Numbered from the stretch's first letter, positions 6,103 through 15,695 are shown. The stretch is 64,000 bases of DNA from Lewinellaceae bacterium (GCA_020636355.1 JACJYB010000001.1:620001-684000), one strand, 5' to 3'. Program-made: numbers and translations. Notes: generated by a model not told the origin, from the letters alone.

Positions 6103-8961
6103 ATGAAATGGTTTAAGCTTTTTGCCCTGGTTGGGTGTCTTGTTACTGCTGAGGCGATTGCCCAGTCCCCGGACTCTTTGGGCGCTTTTCCCTGGAGGAA
6201 CATTGGTCCGGCGAATCCCGGAGGACGTATTGTGGATATAGAAGCCCTAGAGTCGGACTTCACCAAAGTTTGGATCGCAACGGCTTCCGGAGGAGTATGG
6301 TATTCTTCCAATGCTGGGACAACCTGGGAATCCATATTTGATCATTATGCTACTGCTTCGATAGGAGATATTGCCATCAACCAGGCCAATCCCCAGGAGA
6401 TCTGGGTTGGCACCGGTGAAGCAAACAACCGTAATTCTACCTCCTGGGGTCATGGTATTTACGTTTCACGGGATGGTGGGAAAAACTTTCAGGAAAGTGG
6501 CCTGGAAAACACTGGCCATATTGCTCGGGTCGTGTTGAATCCGGCTAATCCACAGGAGATCTGTGCCTGTGCCACCGGGCATCTGTGGGGCTACTCGGGT
6601 GATCGCGGGTTGTTTATCAGCAAGGATGGAGGCAAGACCTGGAACAAGGCGTCCCAGGGATTGCCCGATGATGGAAAGACTGGCTGTACAGATCTGGTCC
6701 GCGATCCGGCTAATCCAAAAATTCTTTATGCAGCGATGTATCACCGGCTCAGACAGCCGTGGACCTTTTATAGTGGAGGGGAAAGCGGAGGCATTTATAA
6801 ATCGACGGATAACGGCAAGTCCTGGTCCAGATTAACCGATGGACTACCGGTGGGAGAAACCGGCCGGATTGGACTGGCGATATCCCGCAGCAATCCTAAA
6901 GTGCTCATGGCTTTGGTGGAAGCCCCGGCTAGTAAAGACCTTTCCCAACCCGGATCGGGTTTGTACCGCAGTGAGGATGCCGGTAAAACATGGCAATATG
7001 TAAACAACTACAATAACAGGCCTTTCTACTATTCCCAGGTTCGTATCAACCCAGTCGACCCGGAAAAGGTGTATCTACTGACCACACGGCTTATGGTATC
7101 CGATGATGGCGGCAAAACCCTGGAAAATGGAAGCGAAGACCAGGAGATTCATGGAGACTTTCATGCCATGTGGCTAGATCCACGAGATGGCTTAAGATAT
7201 TATGTAGGTGCAGATAAAGGCGCCTCGCTGACCCACGACGGTGGCGACCATTTTCAGTTATTTGATAACCTTCCTATTGCCCAGTTTTACCGGATAGGTT
7301 ATGATATGCGTGATCCATACTACATCTACGGAGGGCTCCAGGACAATGGATTTTATGGTACGGCGAGTTTTACCCGGGATGCCCGCGGTATCCTGAGCGA
7401 TGCCAACTGGAAATTACACTGGGGAGACGGGCAGTATGCCATGGTGGACCCGGATGACTGGCATACGGCGTTTACATCGGCTGAAAATGGTGGCTATAGC
7501 AGGTACGACGTGCCGACTCACCAACAGACTTACATCAAACCGAATGACCGTAATATCATCAATGCGGAAGCATTTGGCATTGCCGGTAATACCGATCAGC
7601 TGCGTTTCAATTGGTCAGCTCCGCTGGTCATGAGCCCGCACCCTGACAAAGCACTGTACGCCGGTTCCAATCATTTGCTGAAGTCAACGGATCAGGGCGC
7701 TACCTGGCTTATCATCAGTCCGGATCTGTCCACCAATGATCCGGAGAAGACCAGGGAAAATGCAAGTGGTGGGGTGACTCCGGACAATACCGGTGCGGAG
7801 ACCCATTGCTCCATCAGTACCATTAGCATTTCTCCCGTCAATGAAGCGGTGATATGGGCTGGAACGGACGATGGCAACGTTCAGATAACCCGGGATGGCG
7901 GACAACATTGGGTTAATGTAAGCAATCGTGTTCCTGGAGTTCCCCAGCACCTTTGGGTGAGCAGACTGGAAGCTTCGCATTTTAATAGCGGCCGGGCCTA
8001 CCTTACCTTTGATGGCCACCGCAGCGATGTATTTAAGCCCTGGATATTTATCACGGAAGATTATGGTAGCACCTGGAAGCCATTAATGAATGGGCTCCCG
8101 GATGATGAGGTGATTCGAGTCGTGCGCGAAGATTTGAGCAATCCGGATCTTTTATTCATCGGAACAGAAACCGGCATTTGGTATTCACAGGACCGGGGGG
8201 AGAAATGGACAAGGTTTATGGAAAATTTTCCAACCGTGTCGGTCTATGACCTGGCCATCCATAAAAGGGACCGCGATCTGATTGCCGCAACCCATGGCCG
8301 CAGCCTGTGGATTGCAGATGATATTTCACCATTGGAACAAATGACGGCGGAGGTGCAGACGGCATCGGCTTATCTGTTCCGTCAGCCAGTGACTACTTTG
8401 TGGGAAAATACCAGTAGGGGAGGCCAGCGCGGACACTTTTTATTTGCCGGAGCCAATCCGCCTGAAATAGAAAATACTTCCAGTTTGCCCCGGGCGGAAT
8501 TTACCACTTATGCTGGTATCAATTATTATGTAGGAAATGCCCTGTCCGGAGATTCAGTTACCATAACCATTAACGATCAATCCGGACATATCCACCGGAT
8601 ACCGGTTGATCAGACCCCGGGCATCCACCGATACCGTTGGAACCGGGAATTTGACACAAGTCCCTACACCGAAGACGAAAGGGAGGAAGTTGAATCGATT
8701 TGGATGTCTTATCTCAAAGAATATCCGACGGATGCCAGCCAACGCCAATACCAACGTTTTCTTCAAGCCAAAGATGATGATCAGCGGAGGCATCTACTAC
8801 ATAATCTGCAAAACTCCTTTTCTCCAATGCAGATTGATAACCGATATGCGATTTCAACGGCCGGTGTGGGTTCGTATGTGGTAACCTTGAAGGTCGGAGA
8901 GGTGGCCTATAAACAGACGCTGGTGATCCGGGCAGATCCATTGTTGGAGGGCAAAGAATAA
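6103..8961 (+). CDS. Secreted VPS10/sortilin-like beta-propeller protein
   Basis: 952 residues. An N-terminal signal peptide (to about residue 20, ending AEAIAQS) precedes a chain of BNR/sortilin-like blades: repeated S-x-D-x-G-x-x-W motifs such as SSNAGTTWES, SKDGGKTWNK, STDNGKSWSR, SEDAGKTWQY, TRDGGQHWVN, TEDYGSTWKP and SQDRGEKWTR over about residues 30-740. The C-terminal 200 residues are beta-rich and end in TLVIRADPLLEGKE, with no T9SS sorting domain. Database annotations of such proteins often say glycosyl hydrolase, but no catalytic residues can be named here. Likely a periplasmic or outer-surface scaffold or ligand-binding protein. A second protein of this type lies at 44.6-47.2 kb. 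Confidence 0.85.
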   Translation: MKWFKLFALVGCLVTAEAIAQSPDSLGAFPWRNIGPANPGGRIVDIEALESDFTKVWIATASGGVWYSSNAGTTWESIFDHYATASIGDIAINQANPQEIWVGTGEANNRNSTSWGHGIYVSRDGGKNFQESGLENTGHIARVVLNPANPQEICACATGHLWGYSGDRGLFISKDGGKTWNKASQGLPDDGKTGCTDLVRDPANPKILYAAMYHRLRQPWTFYSGGESGGIYKSTDNGKSWSRLTDGLPVGETGRIGLAISRSNPKVLMALVEAPASKDLSQPGSGLYRSEDAGKTWQYVNNYNNRPFYYSQVRINPVDPEKVYLLTTRLMVSDDGGKTLENGSEDQEIHGDFHAMWLDPRDGLRYYVGADKGASLTHDGGDHFQLFDNLPIAQFYRIGYDMRDPYYIYGGLQDNGFYGTASFTRDARGILSDANWKLHWGDGQYAMVDPDDWHTAFTSAENGGYSRYDVPTHQQTYIKPNDRNIINAEAFGIAGNTDQLRFNWSAPLVMSPHPDKALYAGSNHLLKSTDQGATWLIISPDLSTNDPEKTRENASGGVTPDNTGAETHCSISTISISPVNEAVIWAGTDDGNVQITRDGGQHWVNVSNRVPGVPQHLWVSRLEASHFNSGRAYLTFDGHRSDVFKPWIFITEDYGSTWKPLMNGLPDDEVIRVVREDLSNPDLLFIGTETGIWYSQDRGEKWTRFMENFPTVSVYDLAIHKRDRDLIAATHGRSLWIADDISPLEQMTAEVQTASAYLFRQPVTTLWENTSRGGQRGHFLFAGANPPEIENTSSLPRAEFTTYAGINYYVGNALSGDSVTITINDQSGHIHRIPVDQTPGIHRYRWNREFDTSPYTEDEREEVESIWMSYLKEYPTDASQRQYQRFLQAKDDDQRRHLLHNLQNSFSPMQIDNRYAISTAGVGSYVVTLKVGEVAYKQTLVIRADPLLEGKE

Positions 8962-8977
8962 CCTGTCTGGATTGGCA

Positions 8978-9559
8978 CTATTTTCCCTCCTTTACAATGC
9001 GTTCGATCCGTCGATCGGGAACAATCCATAAGACGGCCACTGCGACATAGCATGCACCGGCAAGCCAGGGACTGATAAAAGTAGCCGGGATGCCTATCAA
9101 ATACAAAGCCATCGACCAGTACCCTTTCTGGTAGTTGCCGGTCGCCTGGGCCAGTTTAGAATCCGGCCCTTCTCTTCGCAGTGCAACGCGCAATAAAATG
9201 GTCCAGGCTATGGCAGACATTAGGAGAACAAACCCATACAAAGCTACCGGGGTAGCCGCAAAATCATTTTCGCCCATCCATCCGGTCACGAAAGGAACCA
9301 AAGAAAGCCAGAATAGCAGGTGTAGATTAGCCCAGAGGAGTGTGCCATCAACATGGCGAATTAAATGGATTAAATGGTGGTGATTGTTCCAGTAGATACC
9401 GAGAAAAACAAAGCTCAGTACGTAGCTGATAACAACCGGGATTAATGGTTTTAAATCGGCAAACTCCGGGCCATGAGGGATCTTCATTTCCAGGACCATG
9501 ATGGTGATGATGATTGCCAAAACACCATCACTGAAAGCTTCCATTCGGTTTTGCTGCAT
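8978..9559 (-). CDS. TMEM175/DUF1211-family potassium channel-like membrane protein
   Basis: 193 residues with about six membrane helices. The first helix carries the family signature R-x3-FSDGV-x-AI (RMEAFSDGVLAI, residues 5-16), which lines the pore in bacterial TMEM175 channels. A His-rich NNHHHLIHLIRH stretch follows the third helix. Bacterial members are single six-helix units assembling as tetramers and conduct potassium. The gene is convergent with the propeller gene (16 bp between stops). Family assignment rests on the signature plus length and topology; ion selectivity is inferred from the family. Confidence 0.88.
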   Translation of the reverse strand: MQQNRMEAFSDGVLAIIITIMVLEMKIPHGPEFADLKPLIPVVISYVLSFVFLGIYWNNHHHLIHLIRHVDGTLLWANLHLLFWLSLVPFVTGWMGENDFAATPVALYGFVLLMSAIAWTILLRVALRREGPDSKLAQATGNYQKGYWSMALYLIGIPATFISPWLAGACYVAVAVLWIVPDRRIERIVKEGK

Positions 9560-9655
9560 CAGAAATTTTGAGAAAAGATAAACATTGTTGTCAGGTGCGG
9601 TACGCTATCGGGACTTTTTCTTTAAAGCAAGGCTTTGAAAAAATATACTGATCCA

Positions 9656-10063
9656 TCAGTTGACCCGAATGGTCAGATCCCAGGAAAGGTCAGGATTCTG
9701 ATGGATGCTTGACTCCGGGTAATTAATAGATTCGATAGCGGTCAGTGGTTTTTCACTAGGTTTCCCATACAGGGTACCATCCAGGTATTGCGTGCTCAGG
9801 AATTCAATGACCAGTTTATTAAAGACTACGTTTTCCGTGATGGATTCACGCAGCGCAAAAGACAGGAAATCAAGCAGGAGGGTCGGTTTATCTTTTGACT
9901 TAATACGAAACGGCTTTCCGATCATCCCGTGATCTTTCCCGGATTGGTCTTCCTCTAGCATTTCACCCAGGTATTGCAGTCCCAGGTGAAACAACTGGTT
10001 CTCGTCACTGGTATGGACGATGATAATCCCGGTTCGGTGGCTGGGCTGATGGATTTTTGACAT
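9656..10063 (-). CDS. Archease-like protein
   Basis: Start taken at 10063 (MSKIHQPSHRTG), since the 20 residues upstream in the longer frame (to 10123) look like read-through. From there 135 residues. The layout resembles archease: an N-terminal VHTSDE (family: HTADVG), a central LLLDFLSFALRES helix (family: LxDWLNELLxL), and a C-terminal AIESINYPE ... WDLTIRV (family: IKAVTYH ... V-x-F-D). Archease activates the RNA ligase RtcB during tRNA splicing or RNA repair, binding a metal through acidic residues, one of which (Asp in HTSDE) is visible. No rtcB lies in the window. The match is by motif order only, so moderate confidence; the alternative is an unknown small cytoplasmic protein. Confidence 0.6.
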   Translation of the reverse strand: MSKIHQPSHRTGIIIVHTSDENQLFHLGLQYLGEMLEEDQSGKDHGMIGKPFRIKSKDKPTLLLDFLSFALRESITENVVFNKLVIEFLSTQYLDGTLYGKPSEKPLTAIESINYPESSIHQNPDLSWDLTIRVN

Positions 10064-10179
10064 CGGGCAAATCTTGAGCCTAATAAACGCAATATGGATG
10101 CGTAGTGCTAGAATACGCATCATTGGAATTAACGATTACGATCATAAAGCGGCCTGTCTAAGATCTTGACGCTTAATAA

Positions 10180-10611
10180 TTACAGGTGGGCTTCCAGGAT
10201 TTGCTTGAGTTTTTTTAGATCCTTTTGATTCGCACGGTTCATTGCAGCAGTCATCCATCGTTTGAAATACTTAAAATTGCCACCGGTATTGGTCAATGTC
10301 ATACGGGTAATTTCCGGTGAAATGGCCTGCCACTGGTAGGTCGTTCGCATAGGGAAAGGGCCATCCGTAGCCTCCATGATTAGTTCTTTTTTTGGGACAT
10401 AGTGCGTGATTACGTAGGTATAGCGCATCTTTCGCCGCATAAACTGGGCTTCAAACTCCACTTTAGTCCCCACCTGAACTGGACGGGGTGTAAGCCAGGT
10501 GACCCTTTGGATGTTTTTATACCAGGAGGTGGCACGGTCCGGATTCGCCGTGTAAAATGCCACCGTGGAAATGGGTCGGCGGATCTCAATGGAATTGGTA
10601 CATTCAATCAT
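10180..10611 (-). CDS. SRPBCC-superfamily protein
   Basis: 143 residues, the usual size for a single START/Bet v 1-like fold. It begins MIECTNSIEIRRPISTVAFYTANPDR, the classic first strand and helix of polyketide-cyclase/SRPBCC proteins. A beta-rich middle (VGTKVEFEAQF, MRYTYVITHYVPKKELIMEA) and a long C-terminal helix (MTAAMNRANQKDLKKLKQILE) that closes the ligand cavity follow. These proteins bind hydrophobic ligands; the substrate cannot be predicted. It is divergent from the acetate transporter across a 256-bp region holding a TGAT-N4-ATCA palindrome 80 bp from this start. Confidence 0.85.
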   Translation of the reverse strand: MIECTNSIEIRRPISTVAFYTANPDRATSWYKNIQRVTWLTPRPVQVGTKVEFEAQFMRRKMRYTYVITHYVPKKELIMEATDGPFPMRTTYQWQAISPEITRMTLTNTGGNFKYFKRWMTAAMNRANQKDLKKLKQILEAHL

Positions 10612-10691
10612 GCGATAGGTTCTTTTATGGCCTGAATCAGTATATCTCCAAATTACAAAATCCTTTTTAGGCGCCCTACATTATTAAATAC

Positions 10692-10703
10692 TGATGAAAA
10701 TCA
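10692..10703. promoter_or_regulatory. CRP/FNR-like palindrome TGAT-GAAA-ATCA
   Basis: A perfect TGAT-N4-ATCA dyad lies in the divergent region between the SRPBCC gene (start 80 bp away) and the acetate transporter (164 bp away). It matches the core half-sites and 4-bp spacing of FNR-family operators (TTGAT-N4-ATCAA) except for the outermost bases. The same dyad recurs at 17698, 20460 and 50858. Confidence 0.4.
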
Positions 10704-10867
10704 TCCCGGCAGGGATAAAATGGAGAACAGGGTCATCAAAAGTTTGAGCCGGAAACGTGTACATTCGATACCGGGTCTACCTGGTTTTGCCGGATTGCCG
10801 GGAGGAAGAATCCTCCAACATCCCTCCCAGGTGTTCTCCTTTCTTCATCAATTAAAATCGCGCAACA

Positions 10868-11464
10868 ATGGATGCAATTCAATTCCGTCAACTGCAGAAG
10901 TCATTGGCCAATCCGGCTCCCTTGGGACTATTGGGATTGGGGATAACGACCATCTTGCTGAACCTGAATAATACCAGGCTTTTCTCACTCGACTCTATGA
11001 TCATTGCCATGGGGCTCATTTTAGGGGCTTATGCCCAGTTTATAGCAGGGCTGCTGTCCTGGATCCGGGGTAACGTGTTTGGGTTTACAGCATTTATTGC
11101 CTATTCGTTGTTCTGGACCACTCTGGCAGGTTTGCTGATCTTTCTGAAAGTCAATATCGCCGGGATACCCGAATATTCCGAGCTGGGGTATTATCTGTTT
11201 GGGTGGAGTATTTTTTCCATTTTTATGTTTGTCGGAGCTTTGAAATTACACCGAGGCTATATGGTGGTTTTTGGTTCACTGACCTTGTTGTTTATCCTGT
11301 TGGCCATTGGAAACTGGACAGAATCCATTGGCTTGATTTCGATAGCAGGGTATTTAGGCATGATTTCCGGAGGACTGGCCTGTTATACCGGGTTCGGGAT
11401 CTGGTTAAATGAAGTGTACGGCAGAACGATATTACCGCTGGGCGAAGCTAAACCAAGTCATTAA
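10868..11464 (+). CDS. satP: Acetate uptake transporter, GPR1/FUN34/YaaH family
   Basis: 198 residues with six predicted membrane helices, typical of SatP/YaaH. Residues 15-22 read NPAPLGLL, the family signature (NPAPLGL-type) needed for acetate permeation. Further helices include MIIAMGLILGAYAQFIAGLL and FTAFIAYSLFWTTLAGLLIF. These proteins are hexameric channels or proton symporters for acetate and succinate. Placement in the same window as an ADP-forming acyl-CoA synthetase/acetyltransferase is consistent with acetate use. The stop overlaps the convergent DUF1080 gene by 4 bp. A CRP/FNR-like dyad lies upstream at 10692. The start is the ATG that places the signature near the N-terminus as in homologues. 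Confidence 0.88.
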   Translation: MDAIQFRQLQKSLANPAPLGLLGLGITTILLNLNNTRLFSLDSMIIAMGLILGAYAQFIAGLLSWIRGNVFGFTAFIAYSLFWTTLAGLLIFLKVNIAGIPEYSELGYYLFGWSIFSIFMFVGALKLHRGYMVVFGSLTLLFILLAIGNWTESIGLISIAGYLGMISGGLACYTGFGIWLNEVYGRTILPLGEAKPSH

Positions 11465-12219
11465 AAATTAGTGCCCTGATTTTCCAGGTCGAGGGGTACG
11501 ATCCAGACATTGCGATAGCGAACATCATGTCCTTCGGCTTGTAGCTTGATGCCTCCAGGCCGGTCAGTGATGCCTTTGCCTCCGTCGTTACCTCCATCCA
11601 TGCCGGAATTCGGTCCGCCCCAAACCTGCTGGATCGGGGTATTCTCGTGTACTTTAACACCATTGAAATACATGGTAACGCGGGCCGGTTCACTGCGGTG
11701 ACCGTCCTGAAACCGTGCCGCCCGAAATTGGATGTCGTAGGAATTCCATTTTCCGATGCCTTGATAAGGACGGTAGGATGAAGCTTCTTCATTGATCACG
11801 GCAGCCATCCCGTGGGTAGTGGAATCGCCATCCAGAATCTGGATCTCATAGCGGTTTTGAAGGTAAACGCCACTGTTGCCTCCCGGGTTATTAATCAGGA
11901 ATTCCACGTGGAGCCTAAAATCCCGGTATTCCTTTTTCGTTACGATATCGGCAGCTCCGTATTTGCCTCCTGCGGCGGCCGGATCATTACTACTCATCAC
12001 CATGCCCGCATCTACCGGATCTTCAACTATTTGCCATTTGATAGGCAACTTTTCAGCCAGCCGCGGTCCGTCCCAGTAGGTCCAATTTTGATCCAGTGAG
12101 GCCCGGGATCCGTCGAAGAGGTGATCTGCCCCTACCGGAGGCGGTACGCCAACACCCGTCTGAGCCGATAGGTGGGAAATTAAAAACAGGCAGAAGAGGC
12201 AGTAAAGTCCATTTTTCAT
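11461..12219 (-). CDS. Secreted DUF1080 (3-keto-disaccharide hydrolase family) protein
   Basis: 252 residues. The signal peptide MKNGLYCLFCLFLISHLSAQ is followed at about 33 by LFDGSRASLDQNW, the family's opening (LFDGKSLDGW). A jelly-roll of concanavalin/LamG type follows, with the hallmark strands DIVTKKEYRDFRLHVEFLI, PGGNSGVYLQNRYEIQILD and, at the end, IKLQAEGHDVRYRNVWIVPL. The fold is common in Planctomycetes and Bacteroidota, where members bind or hydrolyse keto-sugar glycosides. Substrate unknown. Here it is monocistronic and convergent with satP. Domain identity is strong; enzymatic activity is inferred from the family name only. Confidence 0.9.
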   Translation of the reverse strand: MKNGLYCLFCLFLISHLSAQTGVGVPPPVGADHLFDGSRASLDQNWTYWDGPRLAEKLPIKWQIVEDPVDAGMVMSSNDPAAAGGKYGAADIVTKKEYRDFRLHVEFLINNPGGNSGVYLQNRYEIQILDGDSTTHGMAAVINEEASSYRPYQGIGKWNSYDIQFRAARFQDGHRSEPARVTMYFNGVKVHENTPIQQVWGGPNSGMDGGNDGGKGITDRPGGIKLQAEGHDVRYRNVWIVPLDLENQGTNF

Positions 12220-12368
12220 GATCCGGATAAATTTTTATCAAGATACTATGATGAATGTGTTCTTGCGAATTTATTTCCGGAACACCGGCGGATCACCATG
12301 CATCGAAGTAGTACGCCGGGACTTTACTGCCTCTTGTCAACTAAATCAAGCCGCGGGCAAAGGGAGGG

Positions 12369-13706
12369 TCATACATGACCTTCTGCCAGCATGGCTTCGG
12401 CTACGCGGATAAATCCGGCCAGGTTGGCTCCTTTCACGTAGTCGATGTAGTTATAGTTTTGTCCGTATTGTTTGCATTGTGAATGTATCGACTGCATGAT
12501 CTGCTTCAGTTCTGACTCGACTTTTTCGGCCGTCCATGAAGCGTGAAGCGCATTCTGGGTCATTTCCAGTCCGGATGTTGCTACGCCACCGGCATTGGAT
12601 GCTTTTCCCGGTGCATACGTGATATGCAAATTTTGGAACCGGCGTACCGCTTCCGGCGTGGTCGGCATATTGGCGCCTTCGGCGACCAGCATGCATCCGT
12701 TTTCGATGAGTACACGTGCGTCCTCTTCATCCAGTTCATTCTGTGTGGCACAAGGCAATGCAATATCGCAGGGGATATGCCATGGTTTTTTCCCGGGATG
12801 GTATTCTACCTGATATTTTTCTGCGTACTCGGAAATACGTCCGCGACGGGTGTTTTTTAATTCCTTGATGTACGCAAGTTTTTCCAGGTCGATCCCATTC
12901 GGGTCATAGATCATGCCACTAGAATCAGAGGCAGTCACTGGCTTCCCTCCCATTTGAATGGCTTTTTCTATGGCATGCTGGGCAACATTGCCGGAACCGG
13001 ATACTGTGATCACTTTACCCATTAAAGAATCACCTTTTTCTTTGAGCATTTCCTCCACAAAAAACAATAATCCATATCCGGTAGCTTCAGGGCGGATAAG
13101 ACTTCCGCCGTAAGCGAAACCCTTCCCGGTAATCACGCCGCTAAACTCATTAGCCAGTCGTTTGTATTGCCCGAAAAGAAAGCCCACCTCACGAGATCCG
13201 ACTCCGATATCGCCGGCAGGTACATCCGTTTCCGCTCCGATGTGGCGGTGCAACTCGGTCATAAAACTTTGACAGAAGCGCATCACTTCCTGGTCACTCT
13301 TACCTTTTGGATCAAAGTCCGAACCGCCTTTTCCTCCGCCCATGGGAAGCATGGTCAGGGAATTTTTCAATACTTGCTCAAATGCCAGAAACTTAAGAAT
13401 GCTGGGATTTACCGAAGGGTGGAATCGTAAGCCGCCCTTATAAGGCCCGATGGCGCTATTCATTTGGACCCGGTACCCACGATTAATTCTGAAATTACCA
13501 GCGTCGTCTACCCAGGGAACGCGGAAGACGATCATACGCTCTGGTTCCACCAATCGCTCAAACAAGTTGGCTTTTAAGTATTCCGGATGTTCATTCATAT
13601 AAGGAATGATAATCTCAGCGACTTCCTGAACCGCTTGCAGGAATTCAGGTTCATGAGGATTGCGGGCGTACACGTCTTCAATAATTGCTTTAACTGCTGT
13701 TTGCAT
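12369..13706 (-). CDS. gdhA: Glutamate dehydrogenase, NADP-type hexameric
   Basis: 445 residues, the standard length of the roughly 450-residue hexameric enzyme. Substrate-site landmarks are MNSAIGPYKGGLRFHPSVN (Lys90) and LPMGGGKGGSDFDPKGKSD with catalytic Lys126. The coenzyme domain has a GSGNVAQ glycine loop. The FDPKGKSDQEVMRFCQSFM block is typical of the NADP-dependent anabolic class. It interconverts 2-oxoglutarate plus ammonium with glutamate in the cytoplasm. The gene is transcribed alone on the minus strand. Its 219-bp upstream region contains the perfect dyad TGAC-TTAG-GTCA, 123 bp from the start. Start ATG at 13706 gives MQTAVKAIIEDVY, matching family N-termini. Confidence 0.95.
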   Translation of the reverse strand: MQTAVKAIIEDVYARNPHEPEFLQAVQEVAEIIIPYMNEHPEYLKANLFERLVEPERMIVFRVPWVDDAGNFRINRGYRVQMNSAIGPYKGGLRFHPSVNPSILKFLAFEQVLKNSLTMLPMGGGKGGSDFDPKGKSDQEVMRFCQSFMTELHRHIGAETDVPAGDIGVGSREVGFLFGQYKRLANEFSGVITGKGFAYGGSLIRPEATGYGLLFFVEEMLKEKGDSLMGKVITVSGSGNVAQHAIEKAIQMGGKPVTASDSSGMIYDPNGIDLEKLAYIKELKNTRRGRISEYAEKYQVEYHPGKKPWHIPCDIALPCATQNELDEEDARVLIENGCMLVAEGANMPTTPEAVRRFQNLHITYAPGKASNAGGVATSGLEMTQNALHASWTAEKVESELKQIMQSIHSQCKQYGQNYNYIDYVKGANLAGFIRVAEAMLAEGHV

Positions 13707-13828
13707 GATATTTTAGTTAGGTGCTTTTAAGTAGATACGTTGGCAATAACCTGATTGGCGGTCTATTTAGGAATGACATTTATTGGTAGTGCGCTGAATC
13801 ATTATCATGTTTTTTACCCGGGTACATC

Positions 13829-13840
13829 TGACTTAGGTCA
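13829..13840. promoter_or_regulatory. CRP/FNR-like dyad TGAC-TTAG-GTCA
   Basis: A perfect 4-bp dyad with 4-bp spacer, 123 bp upstream of gdhA. It is a TGAC variant of the TGAT-N4-ATCA dyads found upstream of other stress and energy genes in this window; FNR-family half-sites tolerate this change. Functional role inferred. Confidence 0.3.
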
Positions 13841-13925
13841 TTGGAGTTCTACGGGTATTAATTTCCTTAACCACGTACCGGAGGCGATGCTCAGATTCTG
13901 AGAGCGCATTGTATTGAGTGTGGGT

Positions 13926-15695
13926 TCAGACCATTTTTTGTAATTCCTCGAACCGGAGATCGACGGTGGCGACCAACTCATGGCGAAGATCTTCGCCGGT
14001 CAATTGCCGACGCGAAATTTTTTGGATCCGGTTTGCTAATTCATGATCATGGAGTACATCGGAAACCCAGCGACGGAAATCCATCCGGTCGATATGAAAT
14101 AAAAGAGTGTCCAGAGGAACTTCACGGAGCCGCCGACTTAATTCCCACAAATTGGCAGCCGTAATATTTCCATCGTAACCATTTGGAACGTGGAAGTAAA
14201 ACTGTTTGGTGGCATGGACTGGTGCCCGCAGGTATTTATTCAGGTGCCGGATATGGCGTACGATACGACGGGTATGTGTAAAATCGATCATTTCTGATTG
14301 ATGGTGCAACGTGTCATCCGTATGCTTGCAGTACAAGTAGGTTTTTCCAATCGGCAAATGAGCCAGGTTTTTGCGCATGTCTTCTTGAGCGAGGGCAGGC
14401 AGGTAGGCGCTGACTGCATGGTATTGCAAGTCTCCCTGTAATTTGGTAAGCAGCCAATGGTCGATCTGTTCAAGAACCTTGTTATCCACGAGATTGGGAT
14501 TGAAGGTGATCAGGGCAATGCCCCCGTGCTCCATATGTTTTACGATGAGATCTTTAACCGCACCGTTTTCCGGTCCACAGAAATAGTGAGCTTCATCCAT
14601 GATGATTAATTGCGGCTTCCCCCGGCTTTCTTTTAAGCTGAACAATCCATGCAAGAGCGCTTCTACATATTCCATCTGGAAACTCAGAGGTTTGGATGAC
14701 ATATCCAGAACGATGCTGGTATTGGAATATTCAAACAGGGTGAGCAAATCCGGGACTTCCGGTAATTTCGGGTCATTGCGCCCCATGACAATAGCGTGCG
14801 GAAATGCATTGATCCCATAATAATCGCCTTCAGGGTCAATGACACAGATTTGATATTCCTGCTCCAAGAGTTTTTCGATGATCAGGCCGGCAATCCAGGA
14901 CTTACCGCTGCGGCTATCCCCGGTGATGCACAGGTTGCCGTTCAACAATCGGAGGGGGCTCATAAAAAGTTCTTCCTGATCCAGCCGGTGTCCGATCTGG
15001 ATGCGTTGTTTGCGGCGGGGGGTGAAGACTGGTATTTCGTGGTTAAGCAATTGGGAAATAAAGGCATTTACACCGGTCCCATTAGGCGCATCCAGGGTGA
15101 TGTCAGCGATTTTTTTGATGTCTTCGGTTGCATTCTGAACAGCAATAGCTAATTCAGCTTGTTCGAATAAGCTCCGGTCATTTTCTGCGTCGCCAATGGA
15201 AACCATATTGTGCGCCGATAATCCCAATTCGTTGAGGGCGAAAAGGAGTCCACTCCCTTTGGTGGCTCCATGAGGCAGGACCATAATGGCGCCCTTATTG
15301 TACTCGGCAATTGCAGCAAAATTCGTTTTCCCCAGCACCTCCAGGACCTTTTTGTCATGGGGCACTCTCGTAGCGACAATCGCTTTGCCTATTTCCAGTG
15401 GTATACCGCTTTCAATCAACTGTTCTTTGACGACAGATGCTAGTTGTCCGAACGGCATGACCAGCGTCTCATTATCCGGGAAATAGACCAGGGCTCCGTT
15501 TTCCGCAACGATTGCTTTGCAATACTCCTCGAAAGGTCCAATGTTTTTCAAGTCTTCGAAACAACGCCCGGTTACCAGCATGAGCTTGAAGCCTTTTTCT
15601 TTTGCTTCTGCCAGTTTTACCCAGGTTTGGGCACTCACCTGATCGTTTTGGGCGATGGTGCCATCCAGGTCAAATGCTACGACATTGAGATACAT
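13926..15695 (-). CDS. HAD-IIB phosphatase fused to HerA-like P-loop ATPase and a DUF5752-like tail
   Basis: 589 residues, three parts. Residues 1-215 are a Cof/sucrose-phosphatase type HAD hydrolase: motif I DLDGT (9-13, nucleophile Asp9), VTGR (41-44), late motif GDAENDRSLF (168-177). Residues about 230-480 are a P-loop ATPase of the HerA/VirB4-like class: Walker A GDSRSGKS (259-266), Walker B LIIMDEAH (363-370). Residues about 495-589 (FYFHVPNGYDGNITAANLW onwards, ending in a DLRFEELQ helix) resemble the DUF5752 family. The gene overlaps the end of ftsH by 26 bp, so translation is probably coupled. Joining a sugar-phosphate-like phosphatase to a DNA/protein-pump-like motor is unusual. Domain calls for the first two parts are firm; the third and the function are not. 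Confidence 0.85.
   Translation of the reverse strand: MYLNVVAFDLDGTIAQNDQVSAQTWVKLAEAKEKGFKLMLVTGRCFEDLKNIGPFEEYCKAIVAENGALVYFPDNETLVMPFGQLASVVKEQLIESGIPLEIGKAIVATRVPHDKKVLEVLGKTNFAAIAEYNKGAIMVLPHGATKGSGLLFALNELGLSAHNMVSIGDAENDRSLFEQAELAIAVQNATEDIKKIADITLDAPNGTGVNAFISQLLNHEIPVFTPRRKQRIQIGHRLDQEELFMSPLRLLNGNLCITGDSRSGKSWIAGLIIEKLLEQEYQICVIDPEGDYYGINAFPHAIVMGRNDPKLPEVPDLLTLFEYSNTSIVLDMSSKPLSFQMEYVEALLHGLFSLKESRGKPQLIIMDEAHYFCGPENGAVKDLIVKHMEHGGIALITFNPNLVDNKVLEQIDHWLLTKLQGDLQYHAVSAYLPALAQEDMRKNLAHLPIGKTYLYCKHTDDTLHHQSEMIDFTHTRRIVRHIRHLNKYLRAPVHATKQFYFHVPNGYDGNITAANLWELSRRLREVPLDTLLFHIDRMDFRRWVSDVLHDHELANRIQKISRRQLTGEDLRHELVATVDLRFEELQKMV

Noticed and set aside
8978..9559. Reading the TMEM175-like gene as an unspecified integral membrane protein
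   Set aside because: The R-x3-FSDGV signature and six-helix layout fit the channel family well, so the specific call was preferred.
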